A DNA stretch of 64,000 bases. Origin: Ricinus communis. Taxonomy: Eukaryota; Streptophyta; Magnoliopsida; Malpighiales; Euphorbiaceae. The first letter of the stretch is position 1. Every line of letters starts with the position of its first letter. Shown in pieces: positions 10,561 through 21,716 of this stretch. The position numbers and the translations under genes are program-made. A model generated the notes under the pieces. The model saw only the letters and a list, made by a program, of their open reading frames with translations. It was not told the DNA's origin and did not search any database. The stretch lies in contig NC_063259.1 in NCBI RefSeq assembly GCF_019578655.1, positions 10,506,489 to 10,570,488 on the forward strand. The letters are read 5' to 3'.

Positions 10561-11196
10561 CTCTCTTGGATTCTACCACTAGTAGTTTGTGACTGCCATA
10601 TACTCAATAAGATCCATAGCTTGCTCAAGAGTCTTAATGTTTAGTGACCCACATGCTGCAGTATTAATAGACTATTTACTTGCGTAATTCAGTCCATTAA
10701 AGAATGTCTAAATTTGTAGCCACAGAGGTAAACCATGGTGTGGATAGCTCCTTAGTAAATCCTTGAAACATTACTAAAAATCGTATAGAGTCTCATTCTC
10801 TTACTGGAAAAATCCTGCTATATCATTTCTCAACTTGGTTGTCTTAGAAGGTGGAAAGTATCTCTCCAAGAATTTCTCGACTAGCTGATTCTAGGTTATA
10901 AATGTCCCAGTTAGAAATGACTTCAACCACTTCTTTGGCTTATCCCTCAACGAGAATGGGAATAGCCTCAATCGAATAGCATCATCCGATACCCCATTAA
11001 TCTTGAAAGTATCACAAATCTCTAGAAAATCATCCAAATGGGTGTTTGAATTCATATTGGGCAAACCATCAAACATGCAATTGTTTTACACCATTTGAAT
11101 ACTATTGGGTTTGATCTCAAAGTTGTTTACCGCAACATTCGGCCTAACAATACTCGATGTAGCCCCATTAAGAGTTGGACGTGCATACTCTGACAT
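10560..11196 (-). pseudogene. Element B: gag (Retrotrans_gag domain)
   Basis: ATG at 11196 gives MSEYARPTLNGATSSIVRPN, then the core GLPNMNSNTHLDDFLEICDT, FKINGVSDDAIRLRLFPFSL and RDKPKKWLKS (open 11076-10891), then YFPPSKTTKLRNDIAGF, the classic Athila/Tat capsid signature. Element C has the same protein in better condition. In-frame stops are present. Confidence 0.82.
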
Positions 11197-11498
11197 GGTT
11201 CTCTCCCTAAGTGGAGCTGTCATTCTTAACTATTCCTCTTTTTGGTTTGGTTCTCCTTGATTTTGATTTTGTAACTTCGTCACCGCTTTGGCTAAAGCTC
11301 ATTCTTATTTTTCTTTTTGCTGCTTCCTCAAAGTTCTTTTCAACTCTGGTTTATAAGCGAATAGTTCCGTCAAACTAGCTAGGGTCATACACAGATTCAA
11401 GTACCTAAAGGAAACACAAACACAACAAAGATAAATCAAATAAAAAAATGCTAAATCACTAGCTTTTGAATTATTAATAATATCACAATAAAAAAGAG

Positions 11499-11516
11499 TC
11501 CCTGACAACGGCGCCA
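11499..11516 (-). other. Element B primer binding site (tRNA-Asp type)
   Basis: Minus strand reads TGGCGCCGTTGTCAGGGA a few bases inside the 5' LTR, complementary with few mismatches to the 3' end of plant tRNA-Asp, the usual primer of Athila elements. The distance from the LTR end is 6 bases. Confidence 0.8.
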
Positions 11517-11522
11517 AAAACT

Positions 11523-12926
11523 TGATGCGCGCTATTTGCACACTGCATTGTGCAGTGAGCATATTAAGTAATATAATGATGAGTAAGAGTATTGTTCTAC
11601 TAGGGACCTAATTGTGAGTACTACCTTCAATCATATTCTAATATTTAGCAATCACAATGTTGTTTGAGTGTAATTATATTTAAAAGTGAAACAATCTTGA
11701 AAACAAAGATTAAAATGATTGGTAAATTTATCAAGGATTAGCCTATTTAAGTAGTGAATCCCCCTAACGAGTTAAGTATTTCATAAAACAAATAGAAATT
11801 AATCCAAATCAAGAGTTGAGTTGGCATTGCATAAAATTAGATTTAAACTTTTTTCAAGTGATTAAACCTCTAATTCCTAAGAGGAGAGAAATGAATCTCT
11901 TCTCAAACCCACTCACTTAGGTCATGCATTATGATTAAGGAACTATTGAATCAAAGGATCTTGTAGATCAATATCTAGTATCTCAATCAATCCTCAATCC
12001 CTAAGATGTGATCAATTCATAAAAAGTTATCTCTAATTAGTTTATGAAAACAAATCCCAACTAATACGTCGACTTATCAATTGAAATAGATAATTAAACA
12101 ATCAAAGGAACAACACAACTCATAGAAAAGATTAATTGCACTAACTTTAAATAAATCCATATAAAATAAATTAGGGTTCATCAAAATCCAAATAGCAAGA
12201 AAATTAGTTCCTAGACATTACAATAAAGAAATAACGATTAGGGGAAGAAGATCTCAAATTAGTCATGGAAGAATAGAAATAAAAATCTTCAATCTTGAAT
12301 CCTCAATCTTCGAAAGCAATGAAGGAAAATATGTTCTTCCTTGAAAACTACCAATCAAAATCCTAAGAATGAAAGAAAGATGAAGTTTCTAGGTGGTTCT
12401 CTCTCTAGAAATGGAAATTATGACCTAACTCCTTTCAAGCAAACCTAGAATTTCCTAAATAATGTGTTTTTATGATCCACATGGGGGCCATATGGGCACT
12501 ATATAGTTATGTGGCGTCCTTAGCTAAAATTCATTCTTGAGAAATCTTCTGGTCATACGGGAAGGGCATACGGGCATGTCCACTTCTTGTGTCATGTCTT
12601 AGACAATCTTCCATTTTCCCCATCTCGCACGAGAAGGCCACACGGGCGGGTGCCTCCCATGTCTTGCAATCCTTTATTCTGCTAATTTTTACACTTCATA
12701 CGGGAGGGTTCTTCATGTGTCATGCCCGTGTGGCACTCTATTGGTTGATGAACAAATGCTCCTTGGCTGATTTTTCTTTTATTTTCAAGCCAAAACTTCC
12801 TCTTGTCATACAAGCTTTCCAAGTACTTAAAAAGTCTGAACAAACTATAATAAAGAAATTTAACTCAATTTGAAGTCAGATCGAGGTAAAACAAGATTCA
12901 AAAGTAAGTGCTTCTAGCACTTAACA
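11523..12926 (-). repeat. Element B 5' LTR (1404 bp)
   Basis: Ends TGATGC...TTAACA on the plus strand. The half next to the primer site matches 2914-3589. It holds a CACGG-rich segment (12478-12745) and, downstream in element orientation, a TATA-like CATTATTTAGG (12454-12464). The duplication copy ccggt follows at 12927. Confidence 0.85.
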
Positions 12927-12931
12927 CCGGT

Positions 12932-13340
12932 ACTCAAGCCACTAAAGGATGGCAAGACACTGATTCTATACTTGGCCTTGGAGGAGGAAGCTGTGGGGGT
13001 AATGGTAGCACAGTGTGAACCTAACAATGTGGAGCATGCGGTCTATTACCTCAGTAAGAAGGTGTTGCCTTACGAGTCAAAGTATAACCTCGTGGAAAAG
13101 ACCTGCCTAGCTATGATATAGGCTAAAAGGAAGTTGAAGAACTACTTTCAATTTTATAAGGTGCATGCAATTTTAAAAGTAGACTCTCTAAAGTACTTAT
13201 TTGAAGTTCTATCTCTTACAGGGAAGTTGGCTAGATGATTAATACTTCTAACAGAATTCAACATTGAGTATATCACCAAGAAAGGTAGTCAAGGGTAGAG
13301 CTGTAGCTAAGTTTCTAGTTCAGAATGCGATCGAAGGAGA
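12932..13340 (+). pseudogene. Element A: RNase H domain (resumption of pol)
   Basis: Continues the RT frame cut at 2908: LKPLKDGKTLILYLALEE, then AVYYLSKKVLPYESKYNLVE and AxRKLKNYFQFYKVHA, the Ty3 RNase H thumb/core. One stop falls in the AMI-stop-AKRK segment. The exact frame continuity confirms B as a clean insertion. Confidence 0.82.
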
Positions 13341-13479
13341 TGACCCTTATGATATGGAATTTCTTAATGAGGAAATTAGGGGCAATCCAGATCTAGGAGT
13401 GGAAGATGTACTTCAATGGAGCCGTAAATGCAAGAGGTGCATGATTAGAGGTAGTTCTAATCATGCCATAAGGGGAGAT

Positions 13480-13770
13480 GTTGTCAATGGATAAGATATT
13501 GGACTTTAAAGTGACCAATAACATGGCGGAGTATAAAGCATGTTATTTAGATTAGAAGCAGCCATAGTAGCAGAAGCTAAGCATTTGATAGTCTACGAAG
13601 ACTGCATACTAGTAATCCAATAAGCCCTCGAGGAATAAGATGTAAAAGAAGAGAGATTGAAGTTGTATGTCAACTATCTCAGGACTTTAGTGTATAAATT
13701 CTCTAAGTGTTCCTTTGTACATTGCCTCAAGATAAGAATCAAATAGCGGATGCATTGGTTACCCTGTCGT
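13480..13770 (+). pseudogene. Element A: second (archaeal-type) RNase H
   Basis: The reading includes DFKVTNNMAEYKACYL, LEAAIVAEAKHLIVYEDC, ILVIQxALEExDVKEERL and LKLYVNYLRTL. TNNxAEYEA, a conserved Asp and LVIxQ are hallmarks of the extra aRNH domain that defines Tat-lineage Ty3 elements, located as expected between the first RNase H and integrase. Stops and a frame change are present. Confidence 0.7.
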
Positions 13771-13859
13771 CTATGTGGTGGTAAGGAAATGCCATGAATG
13801 CCGACTGTACTATAACTTGAGTCATGTGTCCTCCGATTGTGCTGAACAACTTAATGTCT

Positions 13860-14595
13860 CCTTGACCTTTTGTAGCTTAAGGGATCGACATCATTAGAGA
13901 AATAAAACCTCCTTCAAATGATCATACGTTCATAGTTGTAGCAATTGACTACTTCTCGAAATGGGTCGAAGCTTAGTCATTTGCTACTGTGGGGGCAAGG
14001 TAGATGGCCAGATTCATACAACGAAACTTAATATGCAGATACGGGACCCCACATTATGTCGTGACGGATAATAGGGTACGCTTTATGGGTGAGATAGCGA
14101 ACCTACTAGCAGAATATAAGATCGAGCATCATAAGTTTTCTCGGTATAGACCTCGAGCGATGGAGCGGTAGAAGGAGCCAACAAGAATTTAATGTAAATA
14201 CTTTTGAAGATGGTACGGAATCACATGGAATGGTCATTTCGATTACCCTTTGTACTTTGAGGATGTCGGACAACCGAGCAAACATCGATTGGGGAAACAC
14301 CATACTCAATGGTTTACGAGATTGAAGTGGTTTTGCCAGTTATGTTAGAGTTAAAGTCTTTGAGAATTGTATTAGAGACTGAAATACCGGAATACTAGTG
14401 GGTTGAGCAAAGATACTAGCAATTGGCATTAGTTGATGAGAAAAGGATAAAAGCCCTATATCACATGCAGTTGTATCAGAAAAGGATAGCTAGGGCATTC
14501 AATAAGAAAGTAAAGCCATAAAAGATGAGAGATGGTGATCTAGTATTAAAACATAAAAGACCTACTGCATTCGACCCGAGAGTTATATCTTGAGA
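13860..14595 (+). pseudogene. Element A: integrase core and C-terminal domain
   Basis: GIDIIREIKPPSNDHTFIVV and AIDYFSKWVEA carry the first catalytic Asp; RFIQRNLICRYGTPHYVVTD (Asp at about 14067) and NRVRFMG follow, then a shifted part, ALVDEKRIKALYHMQLYQKR and FNKKVKPxKMRDGDLVLK. These are Tat-type integrase motifs. The glutamate region is lost in stops. Element A is not recognisable beyond about 14.6 kb. Confidence 0.82.
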
Positions 14596-14599
14596 AATT

Positions 14600-14780
14600 G
14601 AAATATACCCATTTGGGCTTTTATTAAATGAATAAAATTGCTTAAATTATTATCAATTATGTGTATGCCCGTTTACCATTTTACATGCTAACTGAAAGAA
14701 AAACAAAGCTAAAAGTATTAAGCAAAATAAATGAGATCTAAAAAGAAGCATAATTTCTATCTTTTCATCCTCTTCGCATC
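14600..14780. other. AT-rich boundary between elements A and D; nothing recognised
   Basis: No coding frame on either strand and no repeat ends seen. The end of element A and the end of the minus-strand D material must lie near here. Confidence 0.3.
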
Positions 14781-15996
14781 TGCATCTACATCCTTAGATA
14801 GAGTAGCTAGTTCTCGAGTCCTCTTGAATTAGACAAAGCCGGGAAAAGTGGGAATTTAAAGCTTAACCCAAGCCTTGAAGTTGTCATCGGTGGTTAGATC
14901 GCCTTCGAAGTTAAGGTTCTGCTCTACATCTTGATGGGGCCACAATCTCTCAATCTTATATAGGAAGTCCTATCTGAGTGGAAAGCCTTCGAATTCGAGA
15001 GAAAATTCCAAGATCCATTGCTTTTACCCATATTGGTAATAAAGTCTCAAAGGTGTGTAGAAGGTGGATGCTCATAGTTCGGGTAAGGGTATGTAATCAC
15101 CGTACACCATGAGCATGACATGCTTGATTCTCTATTAAGGGCAAGTCCAGCAAATCAGTGTGTCCGAAACACCTTTCATCTAGGAAATCCACCCATTATG
15201 ACTTGTGGGATAACAACAGATCAAGTCTGCACGTGCTTCAGCTCGTACTTATCAATATCTCCCGGAAGGGTCAATATATAAAGCATCTCTCGAAGCCAAA
15301 TCTAGAAAAGGAGATAAATAAAAGAAAAGAGAGCAGAAAAGAAAAATGAAACTAAGTTGAAAATCCAAAAGGATAGCTTAGGTAAAAGTCAAAAGCTTGC
15401 TAAGTTGAAAACTTGGAAGGGCGGCTTAGGCAAAAGTTAAGGCAAAACAAAAAGTAAAAGAAAGGAGATTTGGCAGTGTACCTATAAGAAAATAAGGCTG
15501 CCACCAAACCGTTAATGGATTTTGTACATGTCTAATCCTATGATGGTTTCGGCATAGATAATTGGAATTGGATCTGCACCATGCTCCACTGGTCAATAAT
15601 GCTAGTGATTCTAATGTCTTCTTCTCCTTGAGGAGAAATCAGTAGAAATTGGGTGTAAAGGCAAAAGCCCAGCATCCGGATCCAAGAAGGGTAATATACT
15701 TGCCAACAGAATAGGAAAGTACCTCAGATGGGGGCATGTCGAATAACTTCCCTAATTTGCTAGGAATGGGCTCATTGCATTTTGGCAAGACGATGGGATG
15801 TGTAGAATCTATGGGAACACCAAGAATAGTAGAAATTCTTCAATCATGGGCACAACTCTTCTTCAATGAATCTCAAGACATGGTCCCTTGGGCACCAAAA
15901 GTTGATGGCAGAGTGGAGGAACCCATAATCAAGTTTGGTGTGTTACATGGCCTTGAAAGAGGAAAGATGGAATTTCCCAAGTTTGATACAATCATT
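14780..15996 (-). pseudogene. Unidentified minus-strand, possibly intron-bearing coding remnant
   Basis: From ATG 15996 the minus strand reads MIVSNLGNSIFPLSRP, later GVPIDSTHPIVLPKCNEPIP, SKLGKLFDMPPSEVLSYSVG and KYITLLGSGCWAFAFTPNFY. After an AT-rich gap it resumes with VMLMVYGDYIPLPEL, QWILEFSLEFEGFPLR, DFLYKIERLWPHQDVEQNLN and FEGDLTTDDNFKAWVKL, finishing in an Asp/Lys-rich tail near 14780. About ten stops. I do not recognise the family. It begins just after an LTR-like TATA (16107-16114), so it may be another ORF of the D-type elements. An 89-codon plus-strand frame (15736-16005) overlaps it. Confidence 0.35.
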
Positions 15997-16270
15997 GCTA
16001 ACTAGGGTTTTAAGAAGAGTTTGTAAGCTCTTGGCACTTTTTTGAGACATATTTTTTGACTTTTGAAGTGTGAAATCATGTATAAGAAAGTGAGGAGGGC
16101 TTATGGTATATATAGGCCTTAATCAATGTTGAAATCGGACTCTACAACTGAAAAGCCGATCGGCACTATGTATAGCTGACCGACAGTACGCAAAGCTGAA
16201 TCGACTGACCATATAGTCGATCGCCTGTATGGCCTCATGGTGCAATTTTTGACAGTTTCTTGGGAGTTCA
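15997..16270 (-). promoter_or_regulatory. LTR-like promoter fragment (D family)
   Basis: Minus strand carries CCGATCGGCTTTTCAG-type motifs and repeated 'cgatcgg/cgactg' words related to those at about 300 (element A) and 29.4 kb (D), followed by TATATATA at 16107-16114 and a pyrimidine-rich leader to the ATG at 15996. I infer a diverged member of the same leader family. Confidence 0.35.
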
Positions 16271-16439
16271 CTTGATTTTCAATGCATACAAGCTCATACA
16301 AATGTAATAATAAAAGGAAATGAGCAAAACAGAGGAAATGCAAATGCCAAAATCATAATTTGTATCTTCAAAAGTCAAAAGTTCATAAGAATTCTAAAAT
16401 TAGAAGTTCTATAAATAATAAGAAGAAAGTGCAAAGGAA

Positions 16440-17104
16440 GAATCAGAAGCCGGAGTTCTGTCTCGAACTCCCCATCTCATCATCTGAGTTGGTGTCCTTT
16501 CCCTAGGTCTGCAAGGCTGATAGCTGAAGGGTCAGCATGTTGATTTCGATGTTGCTGAGCGCTAATTTAACGTTGTGGGTCGTCTAGTTGCCCCTACAAG
16601 TCCTTGGTCTCTCTAGTGAAAACCCAAAAGGAGATTAGTTAGCACATTTCATACATACAGGCATACATATATATTGCATAAGTCATTTTCTTACCCCCCA
16701 GTCCTTGCCAAGGATACAGAACTACCTCCTCATAGTAGCAACTAGCCGACATACGTGCTCGAACTGATCTTTCTAGATCTATATTTGCATAAATATGTCA
16801 CTACTTTTTAGGAAAATAAAGAGGTGTGAACACAGAAGAGAAGCGTAACTTATATGAGTGCAAATACTCGGACTAAACTCCGAAGGGAGGCATTACTTTA
16901 TGGCAAGCGAGTGCTCTATCACACTATATGGACTCCAATATGACACCATCGGATCTGGAGGTAATGAAACACTCCTTGGAACCACATCAGAAGTGGCTAT
17001 AGGAGGTGCCTTAAAGGCTACACTAGCAGAAGAGCCTATGATGTAGGAAGGCCTAGATCTTCTGATAGACCGTCCCTTAGTCAGCTCACGAGCAGTAGGA
17101 GCCT
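16440..17104 (-). pseudogene. PMD gene remnant D: C-terminal exons
   Basis: Minus reading after element C: APTARELTKGRSIRRSRPSY, IIGSSASVAFKAPP and DPMVSYWSPYSVIEHSLAIK up to about 16893, then after an intron-like gap ending in TTTTCACTAG a final piece with LSNIEINMLTLQLSALQT and DTNSDDEMGSSRQNSGF, stop near 16450. Basic/Ser-rich then acidic tails like this are common in PMD-type proteins but not diagnostic. It is joined to the 27.1-29.3 kb part because element C sits exactly between with perfect target duplications. Confidence 0.45.
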
Positions 17105-18570
17105 TGATGGGCTACTTATGCAACCTACACCTAAGGCAGTGAACCTATCGATGCGGCCTAGCACTAGTGAGTATCAAGGTCGTATCCTTGGAAATCGGGT
17201 GAACCTAGAGTTACTACTGTTCACTATGTTATCTAGTCTGAGATAGAGTGTGATAAGTCTAAATTAATTAACTAATGATTATGAATGCAAATAAAGGAAT
17301 AAATAGCAACTGACAATTGAAGGACAATCATAACAAAAGAAGCAAACCCAAAGGGGACCTAAGTGATGGAATTCTAAGGTTGATGTTATAAATTACCGAT
17401 CTTGCTACCTGTGCCTAAATCCTGAATCGAACTCGGCTCCTCTCTCGAGCTCACCAAGTTCCTAAACCTACACTAACCTAATGGAATCTCTTCCTATCAG
17501 ATTATTATAGCTTAGCATTACGCGTAATTTAGATCTATTAAGAGTTGTTAATTCTTAATCCGGCGAGTGAATTAACCTTATCTCCAAGTGTTAACTACCA
17601 GTTCTTACTATTCAATTCCCAGTTGTAACAAGCATTTCTCAATGTCAAGAAACAACCCACAAGACAATTAATTCAACATCTCAAACTAACTGAATCAAAC
17701 TTTATTACTGAATAGCAAAAAGATTACAAGAAAGGTAATTACAAATCTAACAACTAAGCACAATCCATCACAATAATGACCCCAATGGGTTCAAAAGATC
17801 TAGCTACTTATGTTCATAGTTAAAGCAAAATAAGGAACAAATAAGGAAAAAAGAATTGAAGGAATGTACACCCTTTTCTTTCAAGTTGGATGAGAAACCC
17901 TAATTTTCCAATCCCAAATATCAAACCCTAATTTGCCTCTTGAATGCTCCCAAATGTTGTTTTATTCCTCAAATCGATGTTGAAAAACAAGTGTAATCCT
18001 CCCTCAATTGATGAATTTGATCTCCCAAGGTCGACAATTGAAATCTAGAAAACAACTGAATTGAGTATATACTCGAATTAGGTCAGAGAAAATCAAGCCT
18101 CCTCTAAGAAAATTGAACTTTTGCCTATATACTCTCTTCAGCACGGCCGTGGTTAAGCCTGTGCTGGTCAGCACGGGGTGGAGTCCAGGCCATGCTGATC
18201 CCTAGGGTTCCGTTATGTTGACCTCTTCCAGGCCATGCCCAAGCCGCTGCTGACCACCACAGGCCGTGGTAGAGGCCGTGGTGGCTACGTAAACCATGCC
18301 AAACGGCACTTTTGGAAGGCAGCTAGTTGGTAATTCAGCACGGCCGGAGTCCAGGCCGTGCTCAACCCTCGAGGTGTTAGTCCTCGCCCAATTTGATGGA
18401 TTTTGGTTCGTAATCACGTGTATTTCCCTCGATTGTTGATGGTGTCCTTCGAAAATGACCTGAAACGAGAAAGGAAACAAAAGACAGGTGATTCTAGCAT
18501 AGAACGGGATAATCATGCATAAAAATGTAAACAATCGGGCATGAAAACATGTGTAGTATGATGCCTATCA
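17105..18570 (-). repeat. Element C 3' LTR (1466 bp)
   Basis: Starts TGATGGGCTACTTATGC and ends GATGCCTATCA. Includes a CACGG/CCGTG-rich segment (18135-18370) and TATA (GTATATAGGC on the minus strand, 18123-18132). Near-identical to 25661-27104 except for small changes and a deletion of about 25 bp in the other copy, inside the GGCCGTGGT repeat near 26805. Confidence 0.93.
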
Positions 18571-18590
18571 AATCACCCCACACTTAAGCT
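18571..18590 (-). other. Element C polypurine tract
   Basis: Minus strand AGCTTAAGTGTGGGGTGATT directly abuts the LTR start TGATAGGC. Position and purine content fit plus-strand priming. Its core CTTAAGTGTGGGG recurs at 19952-19964. Confidence 0.8.
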
Positions 18591-20200
18591 TTTGCTTGTC
18601 CTCAAGCAATCAACAACTCACTCCTCAAACAAATACCAAACAACTCAAACAAATACTTTATAGAAAGTTAGCTCAAAATAAATCTCAAAACTCCGTAATG
18701 AATTTTCACAAAATCCCAAATCACTAAATTCTTAAGAGAGAGAACAAAACTAATAAAACTGCTAAAATTAAAATGATAAACCATTCAAACTGAGAAATTG
18801 AGAAACATGCCTCATAAGATGTCACTCGAAAACACACAAGTGTATATTGGTGAAAGAGGATCGCCAAGCTCTCAACACAAGAATACAGAAAAAAAGTGCT
18901 TACCATAGGCTTGCTTATAGATCCAATCTCCACTACTGTGAAATAATCAATAATCATGATCAAAGGGTCTTGAGCCAAGTTATAATGGGGTTAAGGTAGG
19001 CTACGGAGAATTATGGAAAGTAGGCTAAAAGTTGCTAGAAAATTATGCAGGTAATGCAAGAAAATAGCCCAGGATCAAATGCTATACTAAAAATGAACAC
19101 TAAGTTTCTCCAACAATAAGATGATGCTCGAAATGTACTGAAGGAATACTAAATTCTCTTTTTTTTATATACACTATGTATATATATTACAGCAGCTTAT
19201 GTAGGAGCTGCTGTGGTTATTGACATAAGCAATAAGAATGAATATCCAATTTTGAACTGAAGGGAGCATCTATGAAAAATCTAGCAACTTAGTGATATTA
19301 TATATAAAAAGAATGCAATTGGACCCAAAATTAAGTGCAGCATAAACTTACATAATTTCCAGCAACAACGGTAGAAAGAATGGTAAAATGAATGGAAGTG
19401 ATAAAGTGAGTGTCAAAGGTGAATCACAACGAAAGAAAAGGCTAAAGCTCAAAATTGGTTCACTATAGGGAAAACAGGGTTAGGCTTTTGGCCAAATTGT
19501 GTAAATCCTAAGTGCCCAAATCATCTCATGACTATCAAAAATTTATATAATCTCAAAAGGAATCACAAAGCAAGTTCTAGAAACAAAGATTTTGTGCAAT
19601 GCTCACTAAACAACAAGAAAAGGAGCATAAAAAAATAATGATGCCCAATTTGGCTCAAAACCTCACCATTTGAGTGGGTCACAATTGCATGAATTTTCAA
19701 ATCAAAGTTTAAATAATCAATCATAATAACAAGTAGCAATATTAATAGTGTTCTATTTCTGAGATAAAGTAAAATGGAAAAATTGAGAAAAAACACCAGT
19801 TTTACCTAGCTCAAGTGAGATTAAGAGATTCGTTCATTTTCTTCTTCCAACAAGATTAGATAAAAGTTATAAGGGTATCTATTCAAAAGAGGAAAATCAT
19901 TAACTACTTGATTGAAACAAAACTCAAGATAATAACAAACTAAGGTGCCTACCCCACACTTAAGTATAACACTATCCACAGTGTTAGAAAGATTAAAATT
20001 GGGTAAGCATATGACTCACACATCATAGTTATTGAAGATCATGCACAGTTTTCAGGTTGGGAAGCATAGTGTTTTGCTAAAATAACTTAACATAACATAA
20101 ACAAATGAAAGGAAATAACATAAATTTCAGCATACAAAAGCAAGAAAATAAAATAAAATAAAATAAAGGAAAGAAAATAAAAAGAAAAGTTGCACAATTT
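18591..20200 (-). other. Element C 3' non-coding tail
   Basis: About 1.6 kb between the ATHILA ORF and the polypurine tract without credible coding sequence. It holds a second copy of the polypurine core (19952-19964), an A/T dinucleotide run near 19165, and an (AAAAT)n tract at about 20147-20170. Long untranslated tails are usual in Athila elements. Confidence 0.6.
19952..19964 (-). repeat. Internal copy of the polypurine core
   Basis: CCCCACACTTAAG (plus), identical over 13 bases to 18576-18588. A third, shorter copy (CCCCACACTTA) lies at 21962-21972, upstream of the ATHILA ORF. Confidence 0.7.
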
Positions 20201-20209
20201 TTTTCTGCT

Positions 20210-21711
20210 AGGAGTCGGCTGATGGTGTATCGTCACTGCTTGGACCTACTTGAAGATGAGGAACAGAGGGCTGCGGTGGATCAAGGTCTGTGAGGCAGCT
20301 TGCCAGATCGAACTCCATCTCATCGATAAGTCGCTGATTTTGTGCTCTAGTGTCCATCAACTTTTTCATTTGCTCCACTAGGAAGTCCGTCTAGGTGGCC
20401 CGCCTCTCCAACCCGTTCATAAGCTGCTGAAGCACGGTGTTCATTCCTCCAAGCTGTGCCCTAGTCTCCTCTTGAAACTGCACAAACTGATCATGGTGCT
20501 GCTGCTGTAGATCGCAGACTCGATCTAGTCAGTCAGCCAAAGCACTAATCTGAGCATTCGATGTCCCTACAGAATAAGAGGATGAGACTCCAGATGGAGG
20601 CATAAACACTCTAGCTGGGTTGAGGATCCTAACATCCGGGATCCCAGCCGACGGATCTTGGGCTCCTCTAGCCGCTGCCTCTCTAGCCTCCCTTACTATG
20701 GTGTTCATAAGCCTGTACTCTATACCATGTGGGTGTCTAGTAGCCGTGATCATCTGCATGTTGATCATTTTTCTGATCCTTAGTGGTGTCATGTCACTAA
20801 TAATTGAAAGCTCTGACAGACAATCGTCTAATACGTCCAGTCTCTTGGCTAACCTAGTCATGTACGGGCCAAAACAACAGTGCATCTTCTTCTGGGCGTC
20901 TACTATAAATGATCGGACTTGACGAGCCAACAAATATCCCAAGTCCAACTTCTTCTAATGTTGCATAGCCCAGAGGATGAAGACATCGATTTGTGTCACT
21001 GCTCCAAAACTATCTCCTCTACCTGTAATAGTGTAGGCTAATAAGGTATAGAGGAAGGCTAGACGCCTTAGACCTACTTGGTTAGTATGTTTCCGGCCTT
21101 AGTACCAATGAGTCCCACATGGTATCGTAGGATATTGGGTGGATGTAGAGACATCCCTGATAATCCTCCCCCGAGATCTCTTGTTCAGTCCATAATCCCA
21201 AATGCATGCCGAATTGCGGGACTGACATTGAGAACTCTCTTCCCCCAAGTCTAAAATAAACTGCATCAAGCTGATGCCAGTTTGTGATCTATTGCTGTTG
21301 GAAGAAGGTGCTGAGGAACTCAATTGTAAGCTCACGGTAGGTTGGTTCAATGATATTAAAGAATCGCGCATACGGTAGAGTCTCGAACAGAGTGCGCACA
21401 TCCTGAACCAATCCCACTCTTTCCAGGGATGCGAAGTTGATGCAACGACCCGCCATCACTTGCTTCTACCTCATGACTTGGAACCGACTCTCATTTTCTG
21501 CTTTAGGAAATGTCCACAGTGGATGACGACCAGGTGCAGGTGGGTTCACAGCAGGTGCTCTTCGAGCTCGAACTAGTTGCTGTTGACGTGCTATGGCTGG
21601 CTCTGGTGCTTGTTCTGGTGCTGTGGAACAAGATGTTCCTTCGCTATGCGATCGCTTGTTGGTAGGAACTCGTTTTGGCTACTTCCTACGGGATTGATCG
21701 CGGTCCGCCAT
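20210..21711 (-). pseudogene. Element C: ATHILA-type third ORF
   Basis: ATG 21711 gives MADRDQSRRK, a stop at codon 11, then basic and Ala/Pro-rich sequence, VQDVRTLFETLPYARFFNII, EPTYRELTIEFLSTF, VYFRLGGREFSMSVPQFGMH, LGLWTEQEISGEDYQG, LYTLLAYTITGRGDSFGAVT and VDVFILWAM-like sequence, the conserved order of the ATHILA ORF1 family. The last open part (20948-20529) has DLGYLLARQVRSFIVDAQKK and a Ser-rich end; coiled-coil-prone Gln-rich sequence continues to about 20210. At least three stops and one frame change. The role is unknown. Confidence 0.85.
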
Positions 21712-21716
21712 ATCGC

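Larger units (their letters stand above)
2914..12926 (-). mobile_element. Element B: Athila-like LTR retrotransposon nested in element A
   Basis: Runs 5'-to-3' on the minus strand: 5' LTR (11523-12926), tRNA-Asp-type primer site, gag, protease, RT, RNase H, integrase, an AT-hook-like ORF, a CACGG-rich spacer with TATA, an ATHILA-type ORF and a truncated 3' LTR (2914-3589). Termini are TGATGC...TTAACA (plus strand). Target duplication is tcggt (2909-2913) and ccggt (12927-12931), 4/5 identical. Reading across the junction after removing B plus one duplication copy restores the RT/RNase H frame of element A. All coding parts carry stops, so B is old and inactive. Confidence 0.88.

Noticed and set aside
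11499..11516. Possible tRNA gene fragments at the primer sites (also 25637-25654 and 33339-33356).
   Set aside because: Only 18 bases complementary to tRNA 3' ends, each placed just inside an LTR; no cloverleaf can be formed.
15736..16005. Plus-strand ORF of 89 codons.
   Set aside because: The minus strand over the same bases reads as a longer, better-structured remnant following a TATA-like box. The plus frame has no recognisable motif, but I cannot exclude it fully.
20210..21711. Third ORF of element C as an envelope (env-like) protein.
   Set aside because: No signal peptide or transmembrane segment is visible. The motifs fit the ATHILA ORF1 family, whose role is unknown, so no entry function is claimed.
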